Position numbers and translations under genes: made by a program
DNA from: Nemopilema nomurai
Taxonomy: Eukaryota > Cnidaria > Scyphozoa > Rhizostomeae > Rhizostomatidae
Assembly (NCBI GenBank): GCA_003864495.1
Contig: ML133366.1
Coordinates: forward strand, 720,871 to 784,870
Direction of reading: 5' to 3'
Length of the DNA stretch: 64,000 nucleotides
The notes under the pieces: model-generated
What the model saw: the letters and a program-made list of their open reading frames with translations, nothing else
What the model was told of the DNA's origin: nothing
Database searches by the model: none
Shown: positions 1 through 12,947 of the stretch, piece by piece
Layout of the letters: each line of letters opens with the position of its first letter
How positions within the stretch are numbered: the stretch's first letter is position 1

Positions 1-1199
1 GATGTTTTGTTAGAATATATTTATTTCATGTTACTTTGGTGTCTTTAAGACTTTTATTCACAAAACTTAGACCTAGGTGTAACAGTTGTTTAGTATTAAC
101 AGTCATAACTAACTGGGAAGACCATGGAGCAAAACCTTTCCACTAATTTCCTAATTTTAAACCAAAATATGCAGCTTAATATTTTTAATATTCCAAAATA
201 AAACTTGTCGCATGTGCTACTCATAGATAATGTAGACTTAGTTGAATTAGTTTAAGGATTTGATGAAGCCATTTTAATAATCTTCATATTCTACAAATTT
301 GATTTTATAACAAGGACCAGTTTCCAAACTCATCATAAATCACTTATTTTTCACAATCTTAACATCATTTATATCATAAACTTTGTCAATGGATGAATCA
401 AATGCCATTTCTTTGTACCTGGTTATTGGGGCAGCGAATGGGATAGTGGCTGCCTGTCTGCATTTTGGGGGTCCTGTCTGCATTGGCTATACTACATGTG
501 TTCCTTTTTTTCTTGAAACACTGATGTCAAGCTTCTTTTAAGAAGATAACCAGCCGATTGATTAAAGCAAATTCAAGAAGTAGAAAGATGTACATTACCT
601 TTAGTAGGAATTATAAACTGGATTTGTAGATAGTACTACCAGACCTGTAAACTCTCCCTGTTTTGCTGGGAGACTCCTGGACTGCTTGTTTCCATTTACA
701 GTTTTTTTTCTCTGTTTCTTGTCCTTCAGTAGAGCTTTCTACAAAAATGATTGAAAGAACTTTCTTCGTGGCAACGTTTTTGCTAGTGTTTGCAAATTAA
801 TGAAAACATTGAAAACCATTATGAAGTTGCTACTTGTGATGATTATTGATATTAACAATTTGGTCTGTTGTTTGTAAATTCAACAATTTCCAGGATCTCC
901 CTGTTTGTTGGCCCAATCTTCCGGTTTTTCTCTATCTGAAATCACCAGATTTTGAAAATTATAGGTTGACAGGTCTGTACTATTGATACCTTACCTGGTC
1001 AAAAATAATTTCTACCAGAAGGGTTGTGTTGACCTTCTCTTGGGTTAGAACATTCAGGATATTTAGCATAAGATAAACTTTTATCATCTACCTGATCATT
1101 TGTTACATTTTCATATCATAACATCTGATAATAGACTTCAGTCAACCAGTTTTGTTTAAGTTCCCACACGTCACTTTATCTGACAGATTTTTATGAAAA
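1..1199. other. No gene recognised upstream of the KDZ gene
   Basis: AT-rich sequence without a long open frame, a recognisable motif or a repeat. It should contain the promoter and 5' leader of the gene starting at 1200, but I see no convincing TATA box or other core element. Confidence 0.4.
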
Positions 1200-4100
1200 A
1201 TGGATGAATCTGAAAGTGCAAGGAAGATACCATTCCTGAAATCTTATGATGAAGGTAAATTTTACTTTTTGTTAGTTATGATGGTATGAAGTGAACAAAT
1301 TCTACATTCTCAGGACCGGAATTGTCCACATTTTGAGAAACACTTCTTGATATTGTCTATGCACAATGCTGCTTCTTGGAGCTCTTGGTTTTTTGCCATA
1401 GCCTCAGATTTAAATATAGTTTCAGATGATTTTATATATTTACATGTCAATACAGGGAATCACAAAAGAAGAAGGAGGGGAAACAAAGAAGATGAACTGT
1501 TGAAAGTGCAAAGAATGGCGGGTATTGCAAAGAAAAAGCCAAGCAAGAGAAAATCTACCGTGTATAATACAGCATGGAACCCTTATATTACAAAAAGAAC
1601 TGTTTCTAGAAAAGTACCTCGAAAATCAGCCAAAAATAGACACGAAAGTATGTATTCTTTTTGCCATCAAATTTGTTCTATCAACTAGTTTTTATAACAG
1701 CTCCTGAATCAGTTAAACTTCTGAGCTAATTTTAACTTTTTCTGAACTGCAGGGCTTTCCTTGCTTTGCACCAACAGGTCTATTACTAATACAGTTGCTA
1801 TGCATGCTCAGAGTTAATATTTCTCATTTGGCTTTTTGGAATGTTTTCTAGTTCCTCACAAAAATTGTGTGGTTCTTTTGAAATAATATGCACAAACATA
1901 AAATGTGGTTTGATGGAAACAATTAAAAAATTCTTATACCAAAGGTCTGAGGAACAAAATCAGACTAAGAATAATTGAGAACACCTCATCTTGGTGCTTC
2001 TAATCTAAAGTTTTACTCTTGAAGGCATTAGCCCACCAGATTCCTTTGAAGAAGAACAAGAATTATTGGAAAGTCATGATGACTATGAGAATATATTGGA
2101 TGGTATTATTTTTTTTAATTTTGTATATATGTACTACCATTTGCTTATTCCTAAAGACAATTTTTGTCCAGTACCTGTTATACTGGTGCCATTCTAAAAT
2201 CAATGTAATATCTAGGCAAAGTTCCAACTATCAATTGTTCTATTGCTTAATTTATATATTCAGTCTATGTGAAACTGAAGAGGAGGGTGAATGCATTTTT
2301 AAGTCACTTTGTCAGGAAAAATTACTCATGTATTTTTTGGATTCCTTTTGTTGTTCACTAATCCTTTACATTCAACTAGCATTTTTTACTATAACATTAT
2401 AGACTACACTTGTGGTCAAATATCACCTCAAAAGGTTGAAATGCATATTTTGGTTGTATCTTTCTGTAACTGAAACTTGCAGTGTGACCTGCAAGCTTAG
2501 TGACAGGGCAGAGTTAATTTAGCAAATATTGTTGTTGCAGATGTTGCTTTGGAAATTAGGAACTGCCTAAGCCTAATCGAGGTACAACAACCAACTGATG
2601 AAGCCAGTAGCAACTGGGATCTACGACTGAAAAACACTGCCTCTAGTTGGGAAGGTCAACGTGAAGTAATTTTCAAAGCTACTCTTAGCAGATTCGCAGA
2701 ATATGTTGGTGAATGTCAAAATTGCCAATCTCGTCCTGCCACCATAAAATGCAGTGACTGCAGTTTCTATCAGAATTTATGCTTCATTTGTGATGACATA
2801 ATGCACAATAGAGAGCCATTTCATGACAGAAAAAGATGGCACGATAACTGTTATAGTCCCATTGCTGCTACAGAAGGGCTGGATGCAGTCAAGCAAATAA
2901 TCAAGAAAAGTAAGTTTTCATTCCAATACAGATAAGAGTGTTTTGTTATTCAAGTAGTGAACTATTCACTTTTTCATTTGCAATGAATAAAATCTTTGTT
3001 TGCATTGAAACCCCCTAATCAGGTTTTCTTGCGTTGCGCAATTTGCTCTTGGGATGCTTTACCTTTACCTTAAATTCTCACTGCCTTTTCAGAACTTTCC
3101 ATCATTTGCAGACCTGAACCCTTACTCTCCATTCTAGATGATAATGTGCTGTAGAAAAGAATTGTAAATAGTACTTGTTGACAACACATGGAAATGTTTT
3201 GTTTTAATTCAGATTTCGTATGTACAATTTTCTTATTTCTATAGGATTCATATAGGACTTTATTTATCAAATATTATCTATAGATCATATGCCAACAAAG
3301 AGGGTGTTTTTTTCCAGAGAGAATGGTCCATCTTTATTTGCATTGCTGTAAAGACTGTGGGTCAGAAAATATTGCAAGACGGCCATTAGATGAAACATGC
3401 ATTGTTATAAATTGCAAAGGTATTTTTTCCATTTCCATTTAGTTTGTGCAGCTAGTAATATTTGCCCTGTAACAAGTCTTTTTATCAAGATTTTGTCATG
3501 CTCTACAGGACCATCTTCTTTAATAGCTTGATACCACTTGCACTTTTAAAATCTTTAAGTGAAGAAATTTATATTGCTAATGATCTTTATTGATGTTTTG
3601 ATGTTTCTCACACCAGGAAGATTTGACATGAACAAGTACATGATCACATGCGATGACTGCCTTGCAGAGTTTGATCCATTCAATATAGAAACATTGGTTC
3701 AGTCAGGTTATTGGCCTGGAAGCATAAACACCTGCAGTTACATTTTCCACCAAAGTGTTTTTCGACTCTGGGATACATTCAACAAGAGAATGCCTGGTTC
3801 TTCGGAGATGAGCTTTGTTAATTCATTGTGTGACCTATCAGCAGAAAATGGGAGGGTAAATGATGTTAATCTTTTTTGCATGCTACTGATGGGGGTGTTT
3901 GAAAATTTAAATAAGTTCAAGGATGCAAAGAGAGCACTTTAAATCAGTATTAGCTTGGAATTTTTCAAGAAGCCTTCTTTTTAACCTCAATTTTGATAGA
4001 ATGGTACAAAAATCCAATTGTTGAGCACTCATTTATGTCATTAGTTTTTTGGTTAAACAAAGAAGTATTAAAAATTGGTTCTATGGTTTCATTTTATATA

Positions 4101-7100
4101 CTATGATGTATCTAACTGCATTACATCCTTCCCATATTAGGAAAATGTCTTTGGGATGGTTCTACATGTTACCATTCTACTTCTAGATTTCAAGAATAAA
4201 TTGGAAGTTGTTCTCAACATCCTTCAAAGAATGGAAGTATTGTCAATATGAAATTGATGTTCTCATGGGGAAAGACTGGATGACTTGCCCTTGCTGCGCA
4301 ATCAGCCAACATTCATGCCATGTGGATGGAAATTGCAAGCTATACCGGTATAAAAGTGCTGGGAAGTAAGTATCTACAACTTTACATTAATTGGTAATTG
4401 ATGCCAACAAACAGATAAGATGGAGAGAATGCCATAATAATCACAGTATGGCATAACATTTCTTTGTGAGTAATGCAACATTTTTTCACAAATTTTGCAT
4501 TTTGGGGGATTTTTTGTGCTCATATTATACCAGAGAAGCAGGCTACTCGCAATATTTTTACCCTTATGCAATTTTAAAATGTTGGTTTTGTTTTCAAAAA
4601 TTAATTCTTGCATCCACTTCAAGGAGAAAATAACTGTAGTTTCACAAAATGACATCTTGTTCTATTGCACAGTGTCCCATTAGCTTTTGTTTTGATGTTC
4701 CCCAAAGAAAAACAACCAAGGTTGAAGTCTTGATAACAACCTAATCTAAAATTATTTCAGTTTTTATCTTCTTGAGTAAAACAGTATACAGAATGCTGTT
4801 TTACCAGGGAATGCCCTTTTCGATTGAAACATTTTGTAAAATTTGTGACCATTTTTTTTCATTTTAGGCGCCGTTCAAATAGCTACTACTCAAATGAATT
4901 TATTGAGGAAAATCAGTCTGTTGATGTGCTTTTGCAACAGATTTATGCAAAGAATGGAAACAGCGAAAGAGCTGTAAGCATTACCTTACATTTTGTCATT
5001 AGCAAATTTTCCAAAAGATCTTTTGATTATCTTATACTTCCTTAGCAATGAAAATCTTTTATATATGACCTTTGAACCTTTTTATGCTATTAGGGTATGT
5101 CGGATAATAACTGTGGCGGCTCTTTCTGGAAAGCAGCATTAAACTTTGGCAAAAAGAGGGGTTCGCTTGATGAAACTGGGCTTGAGCTGGCAAGCTGTCG
5201 CCATAGCATTGGGCAGAAGGCAGTCAACATGTTCCAAGGAGAACTTTATGGATATGCTTTATACATTCAAAAGAATTTTATGGTTCCGCATGGGGTAAAG
5301 TTCTTTTGGTGTGATGTTGTTTGCAAATATTGGCCATGGGTGAAGAGAGTGCAACCAGAGCTGACAACTTCAATGAAGCCAGCGTTATCATTAATGCATG
5401 CCAAAGGTCATGGTGTTAGCTGTCAGGTGAGTATTAATGATATTTTTTTTTAATTTCTGGAGTTATTTTAATTTTGTTACAATACAGTGCAGTGCTGCAT
5501 GGGACCTTATAACTAGATTCTATATAGTGAATCTATTCTAATTATTCTAACTTCATATTTAAGTTTCTATTTCTAATTTTGATGAGAAAATGTGAGGGGA
5601 GGTATATGCAATGTACCATTTATGATGCATGCCTTTGATTTTCAAATCGTCTCTACATAACCAGAAGTTAGTTGTGGGTCTTCCCTTCAGGTAAAATTGT
5701 CATTCCATTATGGTAGAAAGTCATTTTCTGTAATTGTTTCAGGTAACTTGGGACGGAGAGTGGCAGGAAGGGGCTGCCAGGTCAACTGGTGAAGAGGTAG
5801 AGCAAATAAACAGCTACCTATCCCGACTGGGAAGTACAACCAAACATATGCTCCCAGAAAGTAAGTTTAAGGTGCAATTATGTCTAGTTTTAAGGACATA
5901 AGATAGGAATGAGTGATTTAGGATGGAGCACTTTCAGAAAAGGATTTTCTGTGCTCAATTTGAAGTATATTTATGGTAACTTCTTTTGATTGAAATTTAC
6001 AATAAGATTGTGAAAATAATTCATTTGTTGTGGTACCATTCACTTGCTGGAACCAGTCCATTTTTAGGAATTTCAGAAAAAAGGCATGTTTCTCCATCAA
6101 TTTAATGAATAACAAAGGACATAAGATATGTTTTTCTTTTGGTTTAATTATAACTTCTTACATTAACGTCTGGTTTTATACGCAACATGTTATGGAAAGA
6201 CAAGTAGTGACTTCACTGGTATTATGCAAATTGAAAGGAATCATGTATATATGAACTAAATAATGATTACATTTTAACTTTAGCTCCTATTAAGTTAATC
6301 AATAATGTTGCAGATCGAGAGGACTATCTGTCTGAGCATATGATGGGCTGGAACAGGCGCAAAATTGATAAAATGCCAGTTGATTTATACAAACGCTACA
6401 AAAGGGTATGACTCTATAATTTTGTTTTTACAGATTGATATCTTAAATGAATGTGATATATTTTACTTGCTGATTGTTTAATTTTTTCCTCTTGAATGCA
6501 ATTATATATGTAATTACGTTTGCTTTATTTGCTTTCTTTGCAGGCTAAGCGTTTGCATGAAGAAACTGTATCAGGGCTTGCCAAAGAACTCAGTGATATA
6601 AACATAAATGAAAAAGATCTGGGAGAAAAATCTTGGCAAGAGGATATCAAACTGCTAGCATTGGGTAAGTAGTGATGACTTTTTCTGATTTTATAGCTTT
6701 GATTATATAACAATAAATGACTTTATTCCCATTTTGGTGCAAATGAGAAAATTTCTTTCAAACTCACCAAATGTGAGGAACTTGTTTTGCTGTTGAATCT
6801 TTTACGCTCTACAAACAACATCCCAGATAATGCTGACATCCCTGTAGACTTGAATAATGCTGTCATTCCAGTCCTGGACGGTTCATCACTGTCTCAAATT
6901 CCTAAGTCAGAGGAACGTAAACAACAAAGGTTCATGGAACTGCTTGGGTTTATTGAGGCAACACCAAGTAACAACTTCGAGGCAGCAAAATGTAATGTTT
7001 TGCAGCTATTGAAGAGTAAATACGAACAACGCATAGAATCATGCACTTTTTCAGTCATTCATCATGCCTTTATGGTGAAGAAAGTGGGAGGTGAGTTCAC

Positions 7101-8841
7101 TTGGAAAAACATTCTCATCTGCATGTTGGTTACGAATTATAGGTCAGATATATACGCTGATATATAAAATATGTTTCTGTTATTGTTTTATGATAATTTC
7201 AGTTTTATGAAAGTCTAGTGTTACATTTAAAAAAATTTAGAAAATAATACTAACTGGATCCCGATTAATTTCCTATTAATTTTTTATAATCTCTTGTAGA
7301 TAACAGTAAGCGAAGACATCTTTTGCGACGGAGGGTTTCATTGGAAAAAGAGAAGTTGAAAAGACTTGTTTGAGTCTTACAATGCCATCGTGATAGCAAT
7401 AGGACCTATAAATGGAAATGCTGTTAAACTTTTTGATATCGAAGAAAGTTGTGGATCGTTTCATTGGAGAAATGTAGAAGATGATGATGAAAGTATGCAT
7501 CATTAAACCCTCTTTCTCTGTGAATCATATTTTCTAACACAGTTAGATGATACTGGAGTTCTATTTCTATTGCAAGTGCCGTACTTTTACAGATATTATA
7601 TCTTTGATTAACTTCATCAATCAAATTTTGTTCCTTGATGTGAATAAACAGTTTATGTACTTTCTAAGTAAAACTTACTTAAGGCGTCTTTACCTTCTGT
7701 TTATAGTACCAATGGCCACTAAACGACTTGTTGTGCAGTTTCAAGTGAAATCAAAGCGTCTTTCCGAAGAATCAACGCTGCTTGTCGAGGAGATGCGCAA
7801 TTTCCTTCGTTTTTATGAGATAACTGTTCAGCGCTTACAAGATGAATACAATGCACTAGTTGAACTGGAAAGGAGAAAAGGTAAACTTTTTAAACCTACT
7901 ACATCAGAGATTTATTTTAATGGTCTTGTATGTAGTTGTATACACGCTGCACAAGGTGTCTGGTGAAGTAGTTGAATGGTACATTGTATTTCGTTCTTCA
8001 CATGTAAAGAAGAGGATGATTCCATTTTATTAAGTATCTTAATTTGTATGGTTTTCTTATTTCCTATATCCAGAAAGATATTAGCCTTGATAATCAAATC
8101 TCATAAAAGGCAATCATGCAACGAGGCTTCATTATTCAAAACCCGAATGCTGCAGATTTTCAAACGTTTGGTTGATGAAATGATCACTTGTATTTTGAAA
8201 AATGCCCTTAGTGGTTATCATAATTATAGTGTTTTGCACTTTCAGATGATAATCGGATGCCAAGCAGTGAACTTCCAGGCGCTTCAACGGAAAACTGGAA
8301 TGGGAATAACTTGCAAGTATGTTGCTTTTTAAACCTTCGGTGATGAAAACTTCAGATTTGCTTATAAATGTTTTCAAATGTTTACATTGAACTTAATGAG
8401 TGGGGATTTACCCATTTTTTTACTCTAAAATTCTCGGCAATGGTTTCCAATGTTGCTATATTGTTGTTGCAAGAAAATTGACAAATTTTTTACCATATTG
8501 TAACATAAATATCGAAAAGTTTTAAGCATTACATGATGTCTCCTTTTCGTTAGAAGCGCTACCAGACGCAATGTGAAAATCCAAGAGTTATTCGAGGCAA
8601 AAAAGCTTGCAAGCAACAGGGAATAAAATACTGCAACAAACAGATTGAGTGTGCAATCATTTGTTTCAAAGAGGCGTTGGAGCAAGAGATCGAAGTTGAG
8701 TTGCCTTTTTCCAGAGAGCGCATATCTGAGGAGCTGACTTCTGAAAATGAAGGTATTGGAGATATGGAAGGCAATCGTGAAACAGAAATGCGAGATCCTG
8801 ACAGTGGAGAAGAAAGTGAAAGCGAAAATGAAAACCACTAG
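1200..8841 (+). CDS. KDZ-family (Kyakuja-Dileera-Zisupton) transposase-derived gene, 17 exons, two frame breaks
   Basis: Exons by splice signals and phase: 1200-1254, 1456-1647, 2025-2102, 2541-2909, 3318-3419, 3617-3855, 4187-4365, 4868-4973, 5094-5426, 5743-5860, 6314-6405, 6544-6664, 6748-7090, 7300-7492, 7707-7880, 8246-8316, 8554-8841; all with GT-AG introns. Roughly 1000 codons. Exons 4-7 carry Cys pairs of the CxC zinc-binding type (ECQNCQSRPATIKCSDC; QSGYWPGSI; CPCCAISQHSC then DGNCKLYRYKS). Exons 9-10 carry the RNase-H-fold core: WCDVVC with the first acidic residue, MHAKGHGVSCQ, and GAARSTGEEVEQINSYL with a conserved GEE. Exons 14-15 hold ESYNAIVIAIGP and LLVEEMRNFLRFY, and exon 17 ends in an acidic tail. 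The family catalyses DNA transposition in autonomous elements. Exon 12 to 13 joins only if one A of the AAAA run at 6748-6751 is removed, and exon 14 needs one T fewer near 7370. No flanking terminal repeats were seen, so a host-retained or decaying copy is likely. Confidence 0.82.
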
Positions 8842-10019
8842 TGATGATCTGGGACCAACTTCAACTACCTTTGACTTACTAAAAAGCTCTTTTAAAATGC
8901 TGCATAAATAATTGATTGCTTGAATCTTCTATATATTACGATCATTGATTACTCTACAGAGAGTTTATCCATCTGGTTTATTCAACATAAAGTATAAATG
9001 TATTTATGTTTAATCAAGGCCAAATTCGATCAAGTAAACTCAGGCCAAAGTACATTTCTGTTCTCCAGCGGAGTCATTTTTTTCATTATTAGTTCAAAGT
9101 ATGTTTTTGTAGCCTCTTCTTAAACAGAAACAATTCAAGAAGCTTCCCGATTCATATATGTACAAGTACCGTGTTTTAACTAGAACTTCATTCCAGGGTC
9201 ACAGAAGAAACTAGCCGATGAAACTTGACATATTGTTAAACATATAGGAAACTATTTGACCATTCGTCTTTCACCGTAGCCCTATCGATAATAAAAATCG
9301 CTCCGTCTTGATAACTGCGAGAGGATTCTTTGCTTTTGAAAGGGATATAAACTGTAGGATGATAGTACAGTGATGCGAGCATATTTATTGAATAAGTGTT
9401 ATATTTTGTATTAGTTACTGCGCTTTAAAATACAGCAGACTGATTTTGTTAACAGCTTGTCCATAACTTTTTGCCTTTATTCTCCTATTTCCATTATACT
9501 ACGGACTGAACCATTTATAAATGAGTGATGCTAGTTCTACTGGTAAATATTTCATTTTACTCATCTACTGTACTGCGTTCTTTGCAGATACAACTAGCGT
9601 AAACTTTTAGTACTAGTTAGTTGCGTATTACATATGATTATTTACTAGATTAGGTATACGAGTTAATTACTACTGTACTACTACTACCTGGTGCACCAAA
9701 ACATGAACACATTTAGTAATTGATCAAGAAAGTGCTCCTTACCACCCATAGGCTCAACAGTGCTGAATTTTGTTCAGAAAAGTTTTGAATATCAAATCAT
9801 GAATATACTTATCATTTTAAAGATAATTCGATATAAGTTCTACCTTCAAAGTCATTAAGGGAGTCGCCAAATTAAGTAGGTGAGGAAAACTTGATCATGA
9901 AATGAATTTCTCCATTTTATTAAACTTGAATTTTTTCCTGCTGACCAATTTTCATTTAAAATTTCTGTTGGAAATTCAATGAAGAAAAGTTGGATAAATC
10001 CTAAATTGTGATTAGGAAA
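8842..10019. other. Intergenic, no feature seen
   Basis: AT-rich sequence with frequent stops in all frames and no motif I recognise. It includes the 3' untranslated region of the KDZ gene (several AATAAA-like words within 200 bases of the stop). Confidence 0.4.
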
Positions 10020-10586
10020 CCTGTCTAAACATGCAGATTTCCGATTTTACGAAGCGAAACATGGGTGTACCCTGTATGGTGAACTTCAAAAAATGGTCCG
10101 GGTGACAAAATCATCTCAGAAAGTGAATTGACGAAAAAATCCTGTCTAAACATGCAGATTTCCGATTTTACGAAGCGAAACATGGGTGTACCCTGTAAGG
10201 TGAACTTCAAAAAATGGTTCGGGTGACAAAATCATCTCAGAAAGTGAATTGACGAAAAAATCTGTCTAAACATGCAGATTTCCGATTTTACGAAGCGAAA
10301 CATGGGTGTACCCTGTAAGGTGAACTTCAAAAAATGGTTCGGGTGACAAAATCATCTCAGAAAGTGAATTGACGAAAAAATCTGTCTAAACATGCAGATT
10401 TCCGATTTACGAAGCGAAACATGGGTGTACCCTGTATGGTGAACTTCAAAAAATGGTTCGGGTGACAAAATCATCTCAGAAAGTGAATTGACGAAAAAAT
10501 CCTGTCCAAACATGCAGATTTCCGATTATACGAAGCGAAACATGGGTGTACCCTGTATGGTGAACTTCAAAAAATGGTTCGGGTGA
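10020..10586. repeat. Tandem repeat, about 120-bp period, nearly 5 copies
   Basis: The phrase CTGTCTAAACATGCAGATTT recurs at about 10021, 10142, 10262, 10382 and (one base changed) 10502. Each unit also holds ACATGGGTGTACCCTGTA and ends with GAATTGACGAAAAAAT. Spacing is 120-121 bases, the copies differ by only a few bases, and the last stops after GGGTGA. Short open frames inside it are periodic by-products. No function is visible. Confidence 0.95.
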
Positions 10587-12947
10587 TGATTACGATGATA
10601 ATATGGACGCCGAAGGGGTTGAGATTTATATCGAGAAATACCGTTCTATTTGAAAATAAGGGTTATTGATCAATCCGGATTTTAAGCAATCCTGTTTGGC
10701 CACATTTTTGCTTTGTTTTGTTATACACTGGGTTAGCAATGTGAAAATTACAGAATGAGTATGCTTGCAGAATGAGGCAGTTAAGGGCAATTTGAGGATT
10801 TGCTGTAAAAAAATTTCTGACGAGATTTTAGCGGAAACTTATAAAAGGTGCGCAATGAGAGGGATATACATGTATTTTGCAATTGAAAGAGACACTTCGG
10901 TAGCTAAATTTTTTAAGTATAGTGATAAATAAGAAGTTCGTCAGTTCATTCGCTAGGACGGACCAGATTATTCCCCGTAAATTATTGAAAATGTTGAAGA
11001 GCCTTTACATAAAGTGGATTGGATGCAGCGGATCAAAAAGAAGACCTAGCGTTGGGTGGATGTGCAATGTAAAACATGATTATAACACAAGATCCAGAAC
11101 ATCCTATATAACCTAAAAGTCAAATCAAATCCAGTTTGATGAGATGGAAGAATCCAGCAACTTGGACACAAATTCCTACATTACATTTTAGTATAATTGG
11201 GTGCTTCAGACTTTGGTTTCCCATTGACTACTGGATTCGAATACCTTCAGTTCCATATGCAGTATAACTCGGTTAAAGCGCACTTTAAGGGACCAGTGGT
11301 GTCAGTATGTTGTTTCCAAAGTATGTTTTAACCAGGGTATGTAGAATCAACTTGTAAACAAATGCAATTATATATGTAACGCTTTCAAATAAATTCTAAA
11401 AAGCTCAATAGTTGAACGAAGTCTGTAAAGCGTTTCTGAGTATCAAAGTGTTGTTCACTGTTGCATCAGCTTTGTTCAGCTTTTTCATTGTTTCGTTGGT
11501 ATTAAACAAATCCAAAAGCGCTGAAAATCATTGTAGAACTTGACAGGCATTTTATAGATCAAAGAAAGAATAAAATCACAAGATGGTTGAGGTGTCATTT
11601 ATTCCTATGACAGATGGCACCTAAAGAAATTCCTGAAATTGTGACTTAACACATTGGATTTTTAACAAAGAAGACAGCTATATCCTGTTGTATTTGTTTA
11701 GAAGGGTCGCTAGAGGAACTCCTACCAAAGGTCATGTTCTCATCGACTACACACTAAAGGGCCCGAGGATGTGTAGAGGGATGGGTGTGACGGTAAGATA
11801 TCCGGGTTTGCTATAGGCAATATAATAACCTAAAATCATAATTTTATACAAGAAACTTACATTTTACACAAAAAACTGGAATCTAAACAGGAATCCAATT
11901 GTTTACAGTGGAAGATAAGGTCACGTATGTTCAATCCAAAACAGCATTCATTCAATTAATTTTTCAAATACATCGTTATCAAGTTACTAGGCGATAAACT
12001 CTGCTCTCATTATTTTGCTCACTCTGAGAATCAGGTTGAGGATGGAGATAAAAACACTGCAAATCATGATGCTGTTTTGAAATGTTCCATAATTGGAATA
12101 TTCGAGTAGTTTCCATTCATATGTCTCAAATGCAGCGCAAATACTTAAATAAACGAGTGGAGATTTGATAATAATTGCGAAAGCATTAGGAGAACAAAAA
12201 GGAAGCATTTACAAAATACAATTTTCAATGCGTTCGGTTCTATATAATGAAGACACTACAACAGTTATATTAACCATAAGTATCTAATTTATAAACACCA
12301 GACACCAGAAACAATCGTGTTTCGTTTTGAGGCAACGTTAATAAATTACACAGAAATGCTTATTAGAGATCAAAATTGCCCAGCACAGCAAATTTTACAA
12401 AAAGGTGTTACGAAAAAGATTGAAAAGGGCTTTGAAGAAAGCAGACTTTTGAGTGTACTGAAGCTTTTTCGTCTGATACTCTTCAGAGAATAAAATGACA
12501 GAACATAGACCCCAAAGGCTACGCTGGGAAGTATACATACCCAGCTGTGGATGGAAATAGGCCAAACAGAAACGCAAGCACATGACTGTTGAAGTTGCCC
12601 AGTTAGTTCCGCTCATTTATTGAAGATGTTACCAGTGGAGTCCTTAGGTGATAACAAACTCCTTCTGTCAACACGAAGCGGTGTTTCTGCATAAAGATTC
12701 CAAAACCGTTAGATGGAACGAAATAAGGCTTTGCCAATAATCCGAAACTTATCGCCATTACATATTTTGCAAAATCTGGGTTTTCGAGAAAATGCTGATC
12801 GATAGCGGAATGGCATGTTTTGATAATTGTTTTTGATCCGCAAGACCGAGTAGGCTGTTCTCTTTGGGGAAAAGATTTAACTTAATCCTGGAAGGAACAT
12901 GTTGTTTTTTAGACTATTAGAAAAATAATATTTGGAAGTAAAGAAAT
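10587..12947. other. Intergenic, no gene assigned
   Basis: No domain or long frame recognised. Two minus-strand frames (11987-12208 and 12395-12616) are rich in hydrophobic residues but lack splice or start support. A single candidate short exon with a strong minus-strand donor lies near 11869-11890, unconnected to anything. The region includes the 3' flank of the micro-exon gene. Confidence 0.35.

Noticed and set aside
10020..10586. CRISPR-like array
   Set aside because: Units are uniform over the whole 120 bp with no variable spacers, and the sequence is eukaryotic.
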